DNA of 64,000 nt from Aeromicrobium flavum (lineage in GTDB: Bacteria; Actinomycetota; Actinomycetes; Propionibacteriales; Nocardioidaceae), in NCBI RefSeq assembly GCF_007992115.1, contig NZ_BJZQ01000001.1:1-64000 (forward strand), given 5' to 3'. This document shows, in pieces, positions 17,941 to 26,041 of this stretch; the first letter of the stretch is position 1; every line of letters begins with the position of its first letter. Below the pieces are notes generated by a model. It saw only the letters and a list, made by a program, of their open reading frames with translations, was not told the origin of the DNA and made no database searches. The position numbers and the translations under genes were made by a program.

Positions 17941-19238
17941 GCCGAGAGCTCCTTCTCACGGCCGAGGCGCGCCCGTTCGGCCGCGTCGCGTCCGTGCTCG
18001 GACGAGCGCTCGTCGGCCACGGCGCTGCTGCCTCGCCACGTGCCGCGGACGCCGTGCTGGCGCCTCATGTGGTCGAAGAAGTCGCGCACCTCGACCTCCT
18101 TGGCGACCAGCGCCGGGAGCTGGGCGCCGCTGGGCTCGCCGGTGACCTGGTCGATGCCCCGCTCGTACGCACCCGCGCTGGCCTGCGCGGCCCAGCGGGC
18201 GCGCTGGAGGCGCTGCTCGATCCGGGTGGTCCAGCCCGAGTAGAACGCCGCTCGCGCGGTGCGGCCGTGCACGGGTCGATGGGCACCGGACCGGATGTAG
18301 GCGTCCGCGTCGGCCACCATCTGCACGACCAGCGACACGTACAGGGCCTTGGCCACGTCGATGTCGCCCGGGAACCCGTACAGCGTGACGGCCGTGTTGT
18401 CGCCACGGATCGTGCAGCGCAAGTCGTTGGTGCGGGCGATCGCCAGCATCAGCTCGATGTAGCGCACGTTGGACTGCTGGCCGCGGTGACCGAGTCGGAC
18501 GGCCTCGAAGCGCGGGGCCGGCGACACCTCGCCCGCTGCGTGGGCCGCGCGCGCGACCGCGAGCTCGATGGAGTGCGTGGTGGCCAGCTCCTGGGCCTTG
18601 GTGAGGAAGGCGTCGCGCTCGGCCTCGGTGGCGGCGCCCTCGGCATGGCGGAGCATCTTGCCGACCTTGGCGAGCATGCCGTCGCCACTCGGGCCCTGGC
18701 CGTCGAGGCCCAGCTGGCGGTGCGCCTCACGCAGCATCGCAGCGATCTCGGTCCATCCGATGTCCTCGAGCAGCTGCAGCATCGTGGCGCGGAAGCCGGC
18801 CCCGTGCGCGTCGATGATGGCGCCGTCGAGGCCGGTGTTGAGGTGGTGCGCCAGCTCGTGCACGACCACGAGGCCGCGCAGCGCCCAGGCGCCGCCGCGC
18901 TCGCGCTCGGGCAGCAGGATCATCCCGTCGCGGTACGTGGCCTTCTTCCAGCCGCGGAACGCCTGGACCTCGACGGGCTTCTTCTCGCGGCCGCGATAGT
19001 TCGATCCGTAGGTGCGGGCCTGCTGACGCAACCGCTCCAGGACCTGGTCGACGAACTGCGTGACGTCCGGCGGGTTCGAGAAACGCGGCTCGGTCTCGGG
19101 GGTGAAGTCGACGGAGCGTCGCCGTCCGCCACGACTCACGGCGACCTGCACCACGCCGGTGTCGGAAGAGACGGCGTCCAGCCACGTGGTCACCATGTCC
19201 TCGGCGGCGTAGGTCGACTTCTGGTCCGCGTCATCCAT
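17937..19238 (-). CDS. TIGR04338-like metallohydrolase fused to DUF2786
   Basis: A 433-residue protein with two parts. Residues ~1-165 hold a zinc-peptidase-like HELAHH motif (VVVHELAHHLN, near 119) with an AHGAGFRATM segment after it, as in the actinobacterial TIGR04338 metallohydrolases. Residues ~180-350 match DUF2786 (MLAKVGKMLRHAEGAATEAERDAF). The C-terminus is charged. ATG 19238 (MDDADQK) is preferred to the longer start at 19268. DUF2786 is linked to phage/defence contexts in some genomes, but nothing here supports that. No substrate can be named. Confidence 0.65.
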   Translation of the reverse strand: MDDADQKSTYAAEDMVTTWLDAVSSDTGVVQVAVSRGGRRRSVDFTPETEPRFSNPPDVTQFVDQVLERLRQQARTYGSNYRGREKKPVEVQAFRGWKKATYRDGMILLPERERGGAWALRGLVVVHELAHHLNTGLDGAIIDAHGAGFRATMLQLLEDIGWTEIAAMLREAHRQLGLDGQGPSGDGMLAKVGKMLRHAEGAATEAERDAFLTKAQELATTHSIELAVARAAHAAGEVSPAPRFEAVRLGHRGQQSNVRYIELMLAIARTNDLRCTIRGDNTAVTLYGFPGDIDVAKALYVSLVVQMVADADAYIRSGAHRPVHGRTARAAFYSGWTTRIEQRLQRARWAAQASAGAYERGIDQVTGEPSGAQLPALVAKEVEVRDFFDHMRRQHGVRGTWRGSSAVADERSSEHGRDAAERARLGREKELSA

Positions 19239-19330
19239 GTCGCAGACGATGCCACCCGGCACCGACACCGCCGTGGCCGGAGGGCCGCGGTCGAGTCGCG
19301 AGGGCTCGACGGCCTGCCTAACGTGGCCGC

Positions 19331-19807
19331 ATGGAGCCTCGCAACCTCGCCACCAGCATCGGACTGCCCGTCGCCGCCGCGGCCCTGGGATCGGTCGCGA
19401 CGTCCACCGGGATGAGGAGCCTCTGGTACCGGACGCTGCGCAAGCCGTCGATCCAACCGCCCGGACCGGTGTTCCCGATCGTCTGGACCGGGCTCTACGC
19501 CTCCACCGCGTGGGCGTCCGCGGACGCGCAGTCGATGATGACCCCCGCCGAGGCCACGGTCTACCGGCGCAAGCTCGCGCTCAACATGGCGCTGAACGCC
19601 GGGTGGTGCTTCTCCTTCTTCCGCGGTCAGCAGCTCGCGCCGTCGATCGCGGTGGCCGGCGCGCTGGCCGCGAGCACCGCCGACCTCGCCCGCACCGCGG
19701 GAGCGGCGTCGCCGCGCGCCGGCTGGGCCCTCGTGCCGTACACGGTGTGGAACACGTTCGCGACCGTCCTCACCACGGCCATCTGGCGCAGGAACCGGGG
19801 CCGCTGA
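19331..19807 (+). CDS. TspO/MBR family membrane protein
   Basis: A 158-residue protein with five hydrophobic helices and the TspO signatures WYRTLRKPSIQPPGPVFPIVWTGLY (near 33) and LNMALNAGWCFSFF (near 82). TspO proteins bind porphyrins and sterols and respond to oxidative or light stress. The start has TAACGT exactly 6 nt upstream and no ribosome site, so it is likely leaderless. It converges with the FUSC gene, with 1 bp between stops. Confidence 0.85.
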   Translation: MEPRNLATSIGLPVAAAALGSVATSTGMRSLWYRTLRKPSIQPPGPVFPIVWTGLYASTAWASADAQSMMTPAEATVYRRKLALNMALNAGWCFSFFRGQQLAPSIAVAGALAASTADLARTAGAASPRAGWALVPYTVWNTFATVLTTAIWRRNRGR

Positions 19808-19808
19808 C

Positions 19809-20858
19809 CTACACGAACGTGTCGAGCGCCCGCCTCAACGAGAGCACGACGCTGTGCACCAGCAGCTGCTCGTGCGTCTGGTCCGGCTCGGCCTGCAGCA
19901 GCCGCTGGAGCTCGGCGTCCGCCGCCTCCAGCTGGGGGTCGGTGTCCGAGCCGTGACCGTAGGCGTCCAGCGCGTCGGCCACCCGGTGCATGGCCCTGGC
20001 GATCGGCTCGCGCAGGGAGTCGCTGAGCGTCGTCGCGGTGGCGGACGACTCGCTGGGCACGCCCCGCGGGCGCAGGATGAGGTCGCTGACGTCGGCCACC
20101 AGCAGCGAGACCCGGTCGAGCGAGTCGGCCTCCTCGGCGAGCTGCTCCATGGCGTCGCGGTGTCGCCGGGCCCGCGCGTTGCCGGCGCGCGACTCCTGGA
20201 CGCGCGACATCGCGTCCCGCATCGCCGTCCGGGCGCGGCGCAGCTCGGTGTGCTCGCGGTGCCACTGCTCGAGGGTGGGGAGCTCGTGCGCGACCATCAG
20301 GTCGCCGAGCTCGCGCAACTGCTTGGCCAGCACGCCCCGGGTGCGACCCACCGTCTGGCGGGCCGGGGCCAGCGGCAGCGGCGGCGCGATGATGTTGATC
20401 AGGATCCCGACCACCGCGCCGAACAGGGTGAGGCCGCCGTACGCGCCGATGAAGAACGCCTCGCCGTGCCCGATGATCAGGGTGAAAAGGGCGGCGGTGG
20501 GCGCCCACCCGCCCATGACGCCCAGCGGTCGCCACCCGGCGACACTGACCGAGAGCAGCACGACGATCCCCACCGTGAGGGGAGCGGCGTCCCCGGTGAC
20601 GAGGTCGACCAGCCACGCGATCGTGCCGCCGACGACGATCGCGCCGACGGCCTGCAGCGACTCGCGGACGGAACCCGCCAGCGTGGACGTCGTGGCGATG
20701 ATCGCGCCGAACGGCGCGTAGTACGGGTAGTCCTGGGCTCCGGGCACGAACCGCACGAGGGTCCACGCGATCGCGGCCGCGCACGCTGCCCGCAACGCGA
20801 GGGCGATGCGCGGATGGTGCGCCCACCGGTCGAGGAGCCAGGTACGTGCGGGATGCAT
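19809..20858 (-). CDS. FUSC-family (aromatic acid exporter-like) membrane protein
   Basis: A 349-residue protein. The first ~165 residues contain 5-6 membrane helices (ALRAACAAAIAWTLVRFVPG, YAPFGAIIATTSTLAGSV, then GGWAPTAALFTLIIGHGEAFF and FGAVVGILINIIAPPLPL). The second half is a long helical cytoplasmic domain rich in Arg/Glu. This matches the FUSC superfamily, related to plant ALMT and the AaeB/YhhN exporters, often half-size in actinobacteria. CACGGT lies 6 nt before ATG. The substrate is unknown. Confidence 0.75.
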   Translation of the reverse strand: MHPARTWLLDRWAHHPRIALALRAACAAAIAWTLVRFVPGAQDYPYYAPFGAIIATTSTLAGSVRESLQAVGAIVVGGTIAWLVDLVTGDAAPLTVGIVVLLSVSVAGWRPLGVMGGWAPTAALFTLIIGHGEAFFIGAYGGLTLFGAVVGILINIIAPPLPLAPARQTVGRTRGVLAKQLRELGDLMVAHELPTLEQWHREHTELRRARTAMRDAMSRVQESRAGNARARRHRDAMEQLAEEADSLDRVSLLVADVSDLILRPRGVPSESSATATTLSDSLREPIARAMHRVADALDAYGHGSDTDPQLEAADAELQRLLQAEPDQTHEQLLVHSVVLSLRRALDTFV

Positions 20859-20951
20859 CCCTTCACCGTGGCACGGTTCGGCCCCGGTGGCATGTCAGGC
20901 CTTCCCCGACGGCGACGACGGTGGTGGGATCGCTGCCGGGGGAGGACCGCC

Positions 20952-21295
20952 ATGGGCACCGTGATGATCGATCTCAGCGTCTCGCTCGACGGCTACATCG
21001 CCGGGGGACCTGGAGCCCGCGCGTCACCTTCGTGACGGAAGGGTTCGAGCGTGCCCTCGCGCTGGCGCGCGAGGCGGCCGGCGACGGTGTGATCTCGCTG
21101 GCGGGCGCCGACGTGGCGCGCCAGGGCCTCGAGGCCGGGGCCGTCGACGAGATCCAGCTCAGCCTCGCGCCGGTCCTGCTGGGCGGCGGCGTCCGGCTGC
21201 TCGACGAGATCGGTCCGGTGACCCTCGAGCAGGTGCGCGTCATCGAGGGCGACGGCGTCGCGCACGTGCGCTACCGGCTCGTCACACCCGCCTGA
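20952..21295 (+). pseudogene. RibD C-terminal/dihydrofolate reductase-like gene with internal deletion
   Basis: The first 18 or so codons (MGTVMIDLSVSLDGYIAGG) are the usual N-terminus of a ~190-residue RibD_C/DHFR-like protein. At about 21005-21015 the sequence jumps to the family's C-terminal half in another frame (VTFVTEGFERALALAREAAG, then AVDEIQLSLAPVLLGGGVRL). Around 75-90 codons from the middle, with most of the active site, are missing and the frame is lost. The product cannot be functional. It is a small core-genome loss next to the FUSC gene. Confidence 0.8.
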
Positions 21296-21393
21296 GCGTC
21301 GACCGACGGAGCAACTCGGACGCGGCGGGTTCAGGTCGCGCGGACCCATCGCTTCCACGAGCGCCCGTGCTCGACGCTCCGTAGGGTGCGAGC

Positions 21394-22029
21394 ATGATCC
21401 CGTTCCTGCTGACGCACGACGCAGCCCGCGGCATCCTGCTCTTCGCCCCCGGAGCCGGCGGCGATCCGACCCGGTACGAACGCCTGCTCACCGCGGCGAA
21501 CGAGGCCGGGTTCATCGTCGCCGCGCCGGCGCACGACCTGGCCGAGTCCTACCCGGACGACGTGCTGCGCGGGAGGGTCGCGGCGCTCCAGGCGCTCCTG
21601 TCCGAGATCGCGCGCGACGAACTGCCCGTGGTGGCGGCCGGCCATTCGCTGGGCGGCTTCGCGGCCGTGAGCCTGGCGGGCGGGCGGCCTCGTGATCTCG
21701 ACGGACGCCTGATCGAGGTCCCCAGCGTGCCCCGCATCGCCAAGGTGGTCGTGCTGGCCCCGGCGGCCGGCTGGTTCCGCGGCCCCGACGCGCTGACCGA
21801 CGTGACCGTGTCGGTCACCGCCTTCGTCGGCTCCGAGGACGACGTGACGCCGCCGGAGTCGGCCGAGGTCCTGAGCGCGGCTCTCGCGGGTCTCGACCTG
21901 CGCCGCTACGAGGGCGTCGGCCACTTCGACTTCATGGCGCCGCTGCCCCCGAACAAGGTGCCCGTCGTCGACGACCACGACGCCTTCTACGAGCGCTTCA
22001 CCCAGCACTTCGTCGCCGCGCTGGGGTGA
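21394..22029 (+). CDS. Alpha/beta hydrolase, dienelactone hydrolase-like
   Basis: A 211-residue hydrolase. The nucleophile elbow is GHSLGG (near 88). A likely acid is in FVGSEDDVTPP (near 149), and a His in GVGHFDFM (near 178). LLFAPGAGGDP near the start is the oxyanion-hole strand. There is no signal peptide, so it acts in the cytoplasm. TAGGGT lies 6 nt before the ATG, so the mRNA is probably leaderless. Substrate unknown. Confidence 0.75.
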   Translation: MIPFLLTHDAARGILLFAPGAGGDPTRYERLLTAANEAGFIVAAPAHDLAESYPDDVLRGRVAALQALLSEIARDELPVVAAGHSLGGFAAVSLAGGRPRDLDGRLIEVPSVPRIAKVVVLAPAAGWFRGPDALTDVTVSVTAFVGSEDDVTPPESAEVLSAALAGLDLRRYEGVGHFDFMAPLPPNKVPVVDDHDAFYERFTQHFVAALG

Positions 22030-22101
22030 GACGAACGATGATGCCGCCGGCGCCGTTCGGGTACCCGAATGCCTCACCTCTTCGAGCGAAGCGAACGTCT
22101 T

Positions 22102-22569
22102 CTACGCGTCGCGGAGCGTCGAGATGAGGCGCTTTGCGGCCGCCGCGACATCGGCGGCTTGTTCCTCACGTTCCTCCGCGGGGGAGACCGGCCACGCCAC
22201 CATCAAGGCGTTCGACCTCTGAACCAGGACCTCGGCAGCATCACGAATTCGCATGAGCCACGCCGAGTCGGTGGACGGAGGTAAACCGAATCCGAGGAGA
22301 ACGTCAGGTACGACCGAGGGGTCCGTCCCAGTGAGTCGGACGACCAGCTCTTCAGCGGTCATGACCACGGGGCGCAGTTCGCTGGCGAAGCCGTCGACCC
22401 GGGGAATCATCGCGCTCGGAGATCCGGTGATGTCGACGTCCGGATTGGACTCGACGTCAACCAGCCACTGGCACGAGGCGCGGAACGATGACCACTTCTT
22501 CACTCGCTTCTCCGCTTCCTTGGCGTCGGCCAACTCGCGAAGATCCTTCAACCACGTGGACAGCCCCAT
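22102..22569 (-). CDS. Hypothetical protein, possibly acquired
   Basis: A 155-residue soluble protein that I do not recognise. It begins with a Lys-rich amphipathic helix (WLKDLRELADAKEAEKRVKKW), has a central Pro/Val/Thr-rich part and ends in Ala/Glu helices. By eye its codons are clearly less GC-rich than the neighbours (more AT-ended), which suggests recent acquisition. It lies between prfC and an alpha/beta hydrolase gene; a perfect 14-bp palindrome TTCGGGTACCCGAA at 22056-22069 separates it from the latter. Confidence 0.5.
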   Translation of the reverse strand: MGLSTWLKDLRELADAKEAEKRVKKWSSFRASCQWLVDVESNPDVDITGSPSAMIPRVDGFASELRPVVMTAEELVVRLTGTDPSVVPDVLLGFGLPPSTDSAWLMRIRDAAEVLVQRSNALMVAWPVSPAEEREEQAADVAAAAKRLISTLRDA

Positions 22570-22647
22570 GTGGACATGCTGGCAGCGAGAAGCGCGATCA
22601 CGCAGATGTTTGCTTCACTCCCACCCCGTGTCCTGGCAGGACCGAGG

Positions 22648-24213
22648 TCAGTTGCCGCCGGCGGGCAGCTCCTCGAGCAGGACGTCGGGGTTGTCGCGGG
22701 CGACCTTGTTCGCGCGCCACTTGTCGGTGAACAGCGCCAGGTAGGTGCCGTCGGTGCGCTGCAGGATCTCCATGCTGCGCGTGCCGGCCAGCTCGCGCGC
22801 GCCGTCGGCGTCGGTGCGCCGCGCCACCTGGTAGTCCAGGCGCGAGAGCCGGATCGGCGAGTTGAACTCGTTCTTCATCCGCTCCTCGACGACCTCGAAC
22901 TGCAGGGGGCCGACGGCGGCGAGGACCGGGCTCTGGTCGCCGCGGAGGTCCGATCGCAGGACCTGGACGACGCCTTCCTGGTCGAGCTGCTCGATGCCGC
23001 GGCGGAACTGCTTGTACCGGCCGATGTCGGCGGCGGTCGCGGTCATGAAGTGCTCGGGCGCGAAGCTCGGCACCGGCGGGTAGTCGATCGGGTCGCCGTC
23101 GTAGACCGTGTCGCCGACACGCAGCGCCTGGGCGTTGACGAAGCCGATGATGTCGCCCGGCGACGCCTGCTCGACCGAGGAGGTGGTCCGGCCGAAGACG
23201 GCCTGGGCGTACTTCGTGGCGAAGGGCCGGCCGGTCGAGGCGTGGGTGACGATCATGCCGCGGTCGAAGGTCCCCGACACCACCCGTGCGTAGGCCAGGC
23301 GGTCGCGGTGGGCGCTGTTCATGCCGGACTGCACCTTGAACACAAACGCGCTGAAGGCGTCGTCGACCTCGCGGACCGTGCCGTCGACCCCGGCGGTGGC
23401 GCCCGGTCCGGGCGCCAGCTCGAGCAGCAGCTCCAGCAGCTGGGCCACGCCGAAGTTCTGCAGCGCCGAGGCGAACATGACCGGCGTGGTCTCGCCGCCG
23501 AGGAAGCGCTCCTGGTCGTGGTCGGCGCCGTCGAGCGAGAGCAGCTCGCTCTCGTCCATCGCGGCGGCCCAGACATCGGCGTCGACGTCCTCGACCTCGG
23601 ACGCCGTCATCCGGCGCTCGGGCGCGCGCTCGGCGCCGCCGGCCGTGCGCGTGTACTTCACGAATTCGCCCGTGCGGCGGTCAAGGACACCGCGGAAGTC
23701 GCCCGCCTCGCCCACCGGCCAGGTCAGGGGAGTGGGGCGCAGCTTGATCTGCTTCTCGATCTCGTCCATCAGCGCCAGCGGCGACAGGCCGGGCCTGTCC
23801 CACTTGTTGATGACGGTGATGACGGGGATGCCGCGCAGGGCGCACACGCGGAAGAGCTTGAGGGTCTGCGGCTCGAGCCCCTTGCCGGCGTCGACCAGCA
23901 TCACGGCGGAGTCCACGGCCGAGAGCACGCGGTAGGTGTCCTCGGAGAAGTCGCTGTGGCCCGGGGTGTCGACGAGGTTGACCACGTGGTCGCGGTAGAC
24001 GAACTGCAGCGCCGCCGACGTGATGGAGATGCCGCGCGCCTTCTCCATGTCCATCCAGTCCGAGACCGTCGCCTTGCGGTCGTCCTTGCCGTGGACGGCG
24101 CCGGCCTGGTTGATCACGCGGGCGTGCAGCGCGAGTGCCTCGGTGAGCGTGGACTTGCCCGCGTCGGGGTGGCTGATGACGGCGAAGGTACGCCGGGGGC
24201 GCTTGTCGGACAC
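22648..24213 (-). CDS. prfC: Peptide chain release factor 3
   Basis: A 521-residue translational GTPase that removes RF1/RF2 from the ribosome after peptide release. G motifs: ISHPDAGKST (P-loop, near 13), DTPGHSDFSEDTYR (near 82) and NKWDRPG (near 136). SDWMDMEKARGISITSA (near 51) is the RF3-specific switch region. Length is normal. The start is probably leaderless: TAGATT lies 6 nt before GTG. prfC is a known insertion target of some integrating elements elsewhere, but both ends of this copy look intact. Confidence 0.93.
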   Translation of the reverse strand: MSDKRPRRTFAVISHPDAGKSTLTEALALHARVINQAGAVHGKDDRKATVSDWMDMEKARGISITSAALQFVYRDHVVNLVDTPGHSDFSEDTYRVLSAVDSAVMLVDAGKGLEPQTLKLFRVCALRGIPVITVINKWDRPGLSPLALMDEIEKQIKLRPTPLTWPVGEAGDFRGVLDRRTGEFVKYTRTAGGAERAPERRMTASEVEDVDADVWAAAMDESELLSLDGADHDQERFLGGETTPVMFASALQNFGVAQLLELLLELAPGPGATAGVDGTVREVDDAFSAFVFKVQSGMNSAHRDRLAYARVVSGTFDRGMIVTHASTGRPFATKYAQAVFGRTTSSVEQASPGDIIGFVNAQALRVGDTVYDGDPIDYPPVPSFAPEHFMTATAADIGRYKQFRRGIEQLDQEGVVQVLRSDLRGDQSPVLAAVGPLQFEVVEERMKNEFNSPIRLSRLDYQVARRTDADGARELAGTRSMEILQRTDGTYLALFTDKWRANKVARDNPDVLLEELPAGGN

Positions 24214-24258
24214 CCATCGAATCTACTCGGCGGGCATGGGGGGCAGGGACGGCACGGG

Positions 24259-25125
24259 TCAGGCGCCGGAGCCGGACTGCTCGATCGGGGCGGCGCGGCC
24301 GCTGACGGCGACGGTCTCCGCGTCCTCGACGAGGTCGACCAGCAGCTCGCTCGGCCGTCCCATGTCGTGCCCCTGGTGGATCGTGACGCGTGACGGGAGC
24401 GGGACGAGCGCGAGGTCGCGCAGGTACCCGCCGAAGGCCGCTGCGGCGGCGCCTGTGGCAGGGTCCTCGATCACGCCGCCCGGCGGGAACGGGTCGCGGG
24501 CGTGGAAGGTGGTGACGTCCTCGGCCCAGAACAGGTGGGCCGTCGTCCACCGCTCCTGCGCCATGAGCGCCTGGAGGGCGGCGTAGTCGTAGTCGAGCGC
24601 AGCCAGCGTCGCGCGGTCGCGAACGGCCACGAGGAGGTGGTCGTTGCCGGCGAACCCAACGTGCGCGGGGTAGGCGGGGTCGAGGTCGTCGCGGCTCCAT
24701 CGGAGGGCGTTCAGCGCCTCGTCCAGGACTTCCGGGTCCACGGGGCGCGTATGCGCCGGGGGAGACGTGAGGGTGCCGACGAGGTGCCCGTCCTCGAGCC
24801 GGGTGTCGACGCTGACCGGCCCCGCGGGGGTGCTGAGCCGGAGGGCTCCGGGGCCGTGGCGCTCGGCCCGGGCGACCGCGGTGGCCACCGTGGCGTGCCC
24901 GCAGAAGGCGACCTCGGCGACAGGGCTGAAGTACCGCACGTCCGCCGCGACCTCGCCGTCCTTCGATCCGCCCGCCACGAGGAAGGCCGTCTCGGAGTAG
25001 CCGACGTCCTGCGCGATCGCGAGCATCTCCGCGTCGGACAGGCCGTGCGCGTCCAGGACCACGCCGGCGGGGTTGCCGCCGCCCTGGTCGGTCGTGAACG
25101 CGGCGTACCGCAGCACCTCGGTCAT
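24259..25125 (-). CDS. PhzF-family isomerase/epimerase-like protein
   Basis: A 288-residue protein of the diaminopimelate epimerase-like PhzF fold, two pseudo-symmetric halves. GNPAGVV (near 17) and YSETAFLV carry the catalytic Glu typical of PhzF. VAFCGHATVATA (near 69) and EDPATGAAAAAFGGYL (near 218) are the second set of signatures. The reaction is probably an isomerisation; many members outside phenazine clusters have no known substrate. ATG 25125 has GAGGAG 6 nt upstream. That ribosome site lies inside a truncated reading frame whose stop overlaps this start. Confidence 0.8.
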   Translation of the reverse strand: MTEVLRYAAFTTDQGGGNPAGVVLDAHGLSDAEMLAIAQDVGYSETAFLVAGGSKDGEVAADVRYFSPVAEVAFCGHATVATAVARAERHGPGALRLSTPAGPVSVDTRLEDGHLVGTLTSPPAHTRPVDPEVLDEALNALRWSRDDLDPAYPAHVGFAGNDHLLVAVRDRATLAALDYDYAALQALMAQERWTTAHLFWAEDVTTFHARDPFPPGGVIEDPATGAAAAAFGGYLRDLALVPLPSRVTIHQGHDMGRPSELLVDLVEDAETVAVSGRAAPIEQSGSGA

Positions 25126-25193
25126 CGTGGCTCCTCTTCGTCGGGCGGCTGCTCCACGTCGATGATCTCGCCGTTGCGGGGCAGCCGGCCGCA
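25122..25193 (-). pseudogene. C-terminal remnant of an unidentified gene at the island border
   Basis: Reading towards the PhzF start, 23 codons encode a convincing protein tail (PRNGEIIDVEQPPDEEEPR) whose TGA overlaps the PhzF ATG. Upstream an in-frame stop follows at once (25196-25194) and the sequence loses coding character. The original neighbour of the PhzF gene was probably cut here when the 25-35 kb island entered. I cannot name the lost gene. Confidence 0.4.
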
Positions 25194-25282
25194 TCACGCG
25201 ATCGGGACGGCCGTGGCGTTCGGCACGGTCGAGTGCGCCAGCGCCCCACCGTGCCACCCGCCCGGTGGCGGTGCGCCTTGCC

Positions 25283-25915
25283 TCAGGGACTGGCCGACGA
25301 GGAGCCGAGGAGGACGGCCCTGACAGCGCTCTGGAGGAAGGCGTGGGCACGGTCGGGGTAGAGGACAGCGTGCAGCATGGCGCCGTCGTAGGCGGCGAGC
25401 ATCGCCTCGGCCAGTGCCGACTCCGGCACGGTTGACGTTCGCCGGGCCGCGCGCAGGCTCGCGGTGCCGAGTGGGCCGAGGCGATCCACGAGGTCTTCGT
25501 GGTGTCGGCGCAAGAGGTCGGCGGCCATCGGTCGGGCGGCGGCTTGGGCGATGAACACACTGCGTGCTGCGACCCAGGAGGGGTCGAGCGGTAGGACCTC
25601 CACGACCTCGCTGACTGCGTGGTCGAGGTCGAGCGGACCCGGGCGCGCGGTGATGCGCTCGTCGATGGCTGCTTCGAGACGGTCCAGCAAGGCTCGTGCC
25701 CGGTCGTCGCAGACGGCGAGGTAGAGCTCGTCCATGGAGGCGAAGTTCGAGTAGAACGCGCCACGGGTGTAGCCGGCGCGGGAGCAGACGTCGTTGACGC
25801 CGGCGCCGGTGGTGCCGGTCTCGTCGAAGAGCTCACCGGCGGCCCGGACCAGGCGAGCGCGCGTCTCTTCGCGTCGCCTGGTCCGCAGTGGACTACGTGT
25901 CTCGGCCCCGGCCAT
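25283..25915 (-). CDS. TetR-family regulator of the oleate hydratase operon
   Basis: A 210-residue regulator. The HTH is clear: TRARLVRAAGELFDETG and VNDVCSRAGYTRGAFYSNFASMDEL. The RGAFYSNF recognition helix is of the AcrR/FadR-like actinobacterial type. ATG 25915 with AAGGGA upstream is preferred to TTG 25945. The gene is divergent from the membrane-protein/oleate hydratase operon. The shared region has an AT-rich tandem 16-bp repeat at 25997-26028, the likely operator. A fatty acid or its CoA ester is the natural ligand, by inference. Confidence 0.82.
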   Translation of the reverse strand: MAGAETRSPLRTRRREETRARLVRAAGELFDETGTTGAGVNDVCSRAGYTRGAFYSNFASMDELYLAVCDDRARALLDRLEAAIDERITARPGPLDLDHAVSEVVEVLPLDPSWVAARSVFIAQAAARPMAADLLRRHHEDLVDRLGPLGTASLRAARRTSTVPESALAEAMLAAYDGAMLHAVLYPDRAHAFLQSAVRAVLLGSSSASP

Positions 25916-25996
25916 CGCGATGCTTCCCTTCGCCCTGCGAGTCAACCGTCATGTGGCGGTCCCGCCTCGCTTCAACGTTATGACGACGACCACAAT

Positions 25997-26034
25997 AATA
26001 CGTATTGCATTGAATACGTTTTGCATCGTATCGT
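25997..26034 (+). promoter_or_regulatory. Tandem 16-bp operator repeats and -10 box of the oleate hydratase operon
   Basis: AATACGTATTGCATTG (25997-26012) is followed directly by AATACGTTTTGCATCG (26013-26028), identical at 14 of 16 bases. Within them ACGTATT (26000-26006) and AATACGT (26013-26019) form a perfect inverted repeat. The -10 TATCGT (26029-26034) abuts the second copy, 7 nt before the ATG at 26042. TetR bound here would block RNA polymerase. Confidence 0.7.
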
Positions 26035-26041
26035 CCGTGGT

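Noticed and set aside
22648..24213. prfC as the insertion site of an SXT-like element
   Set aside because: Both ends of prfC are intact, no integrase is adjacent, and the island border lies beyond the PhzF gene.
22570..24393. 607-codon plus-strand frame opposite prfC
   Set aside because: Shadow of prfC; the minus strand encodes an intact RF3 with all GTPase motifs.
24259..25125. Phenazine biosynthesis locus because of a PhzF-like gene
   Set aside because: No other phz gene is present; PhzF homologues outside such clusters are common.
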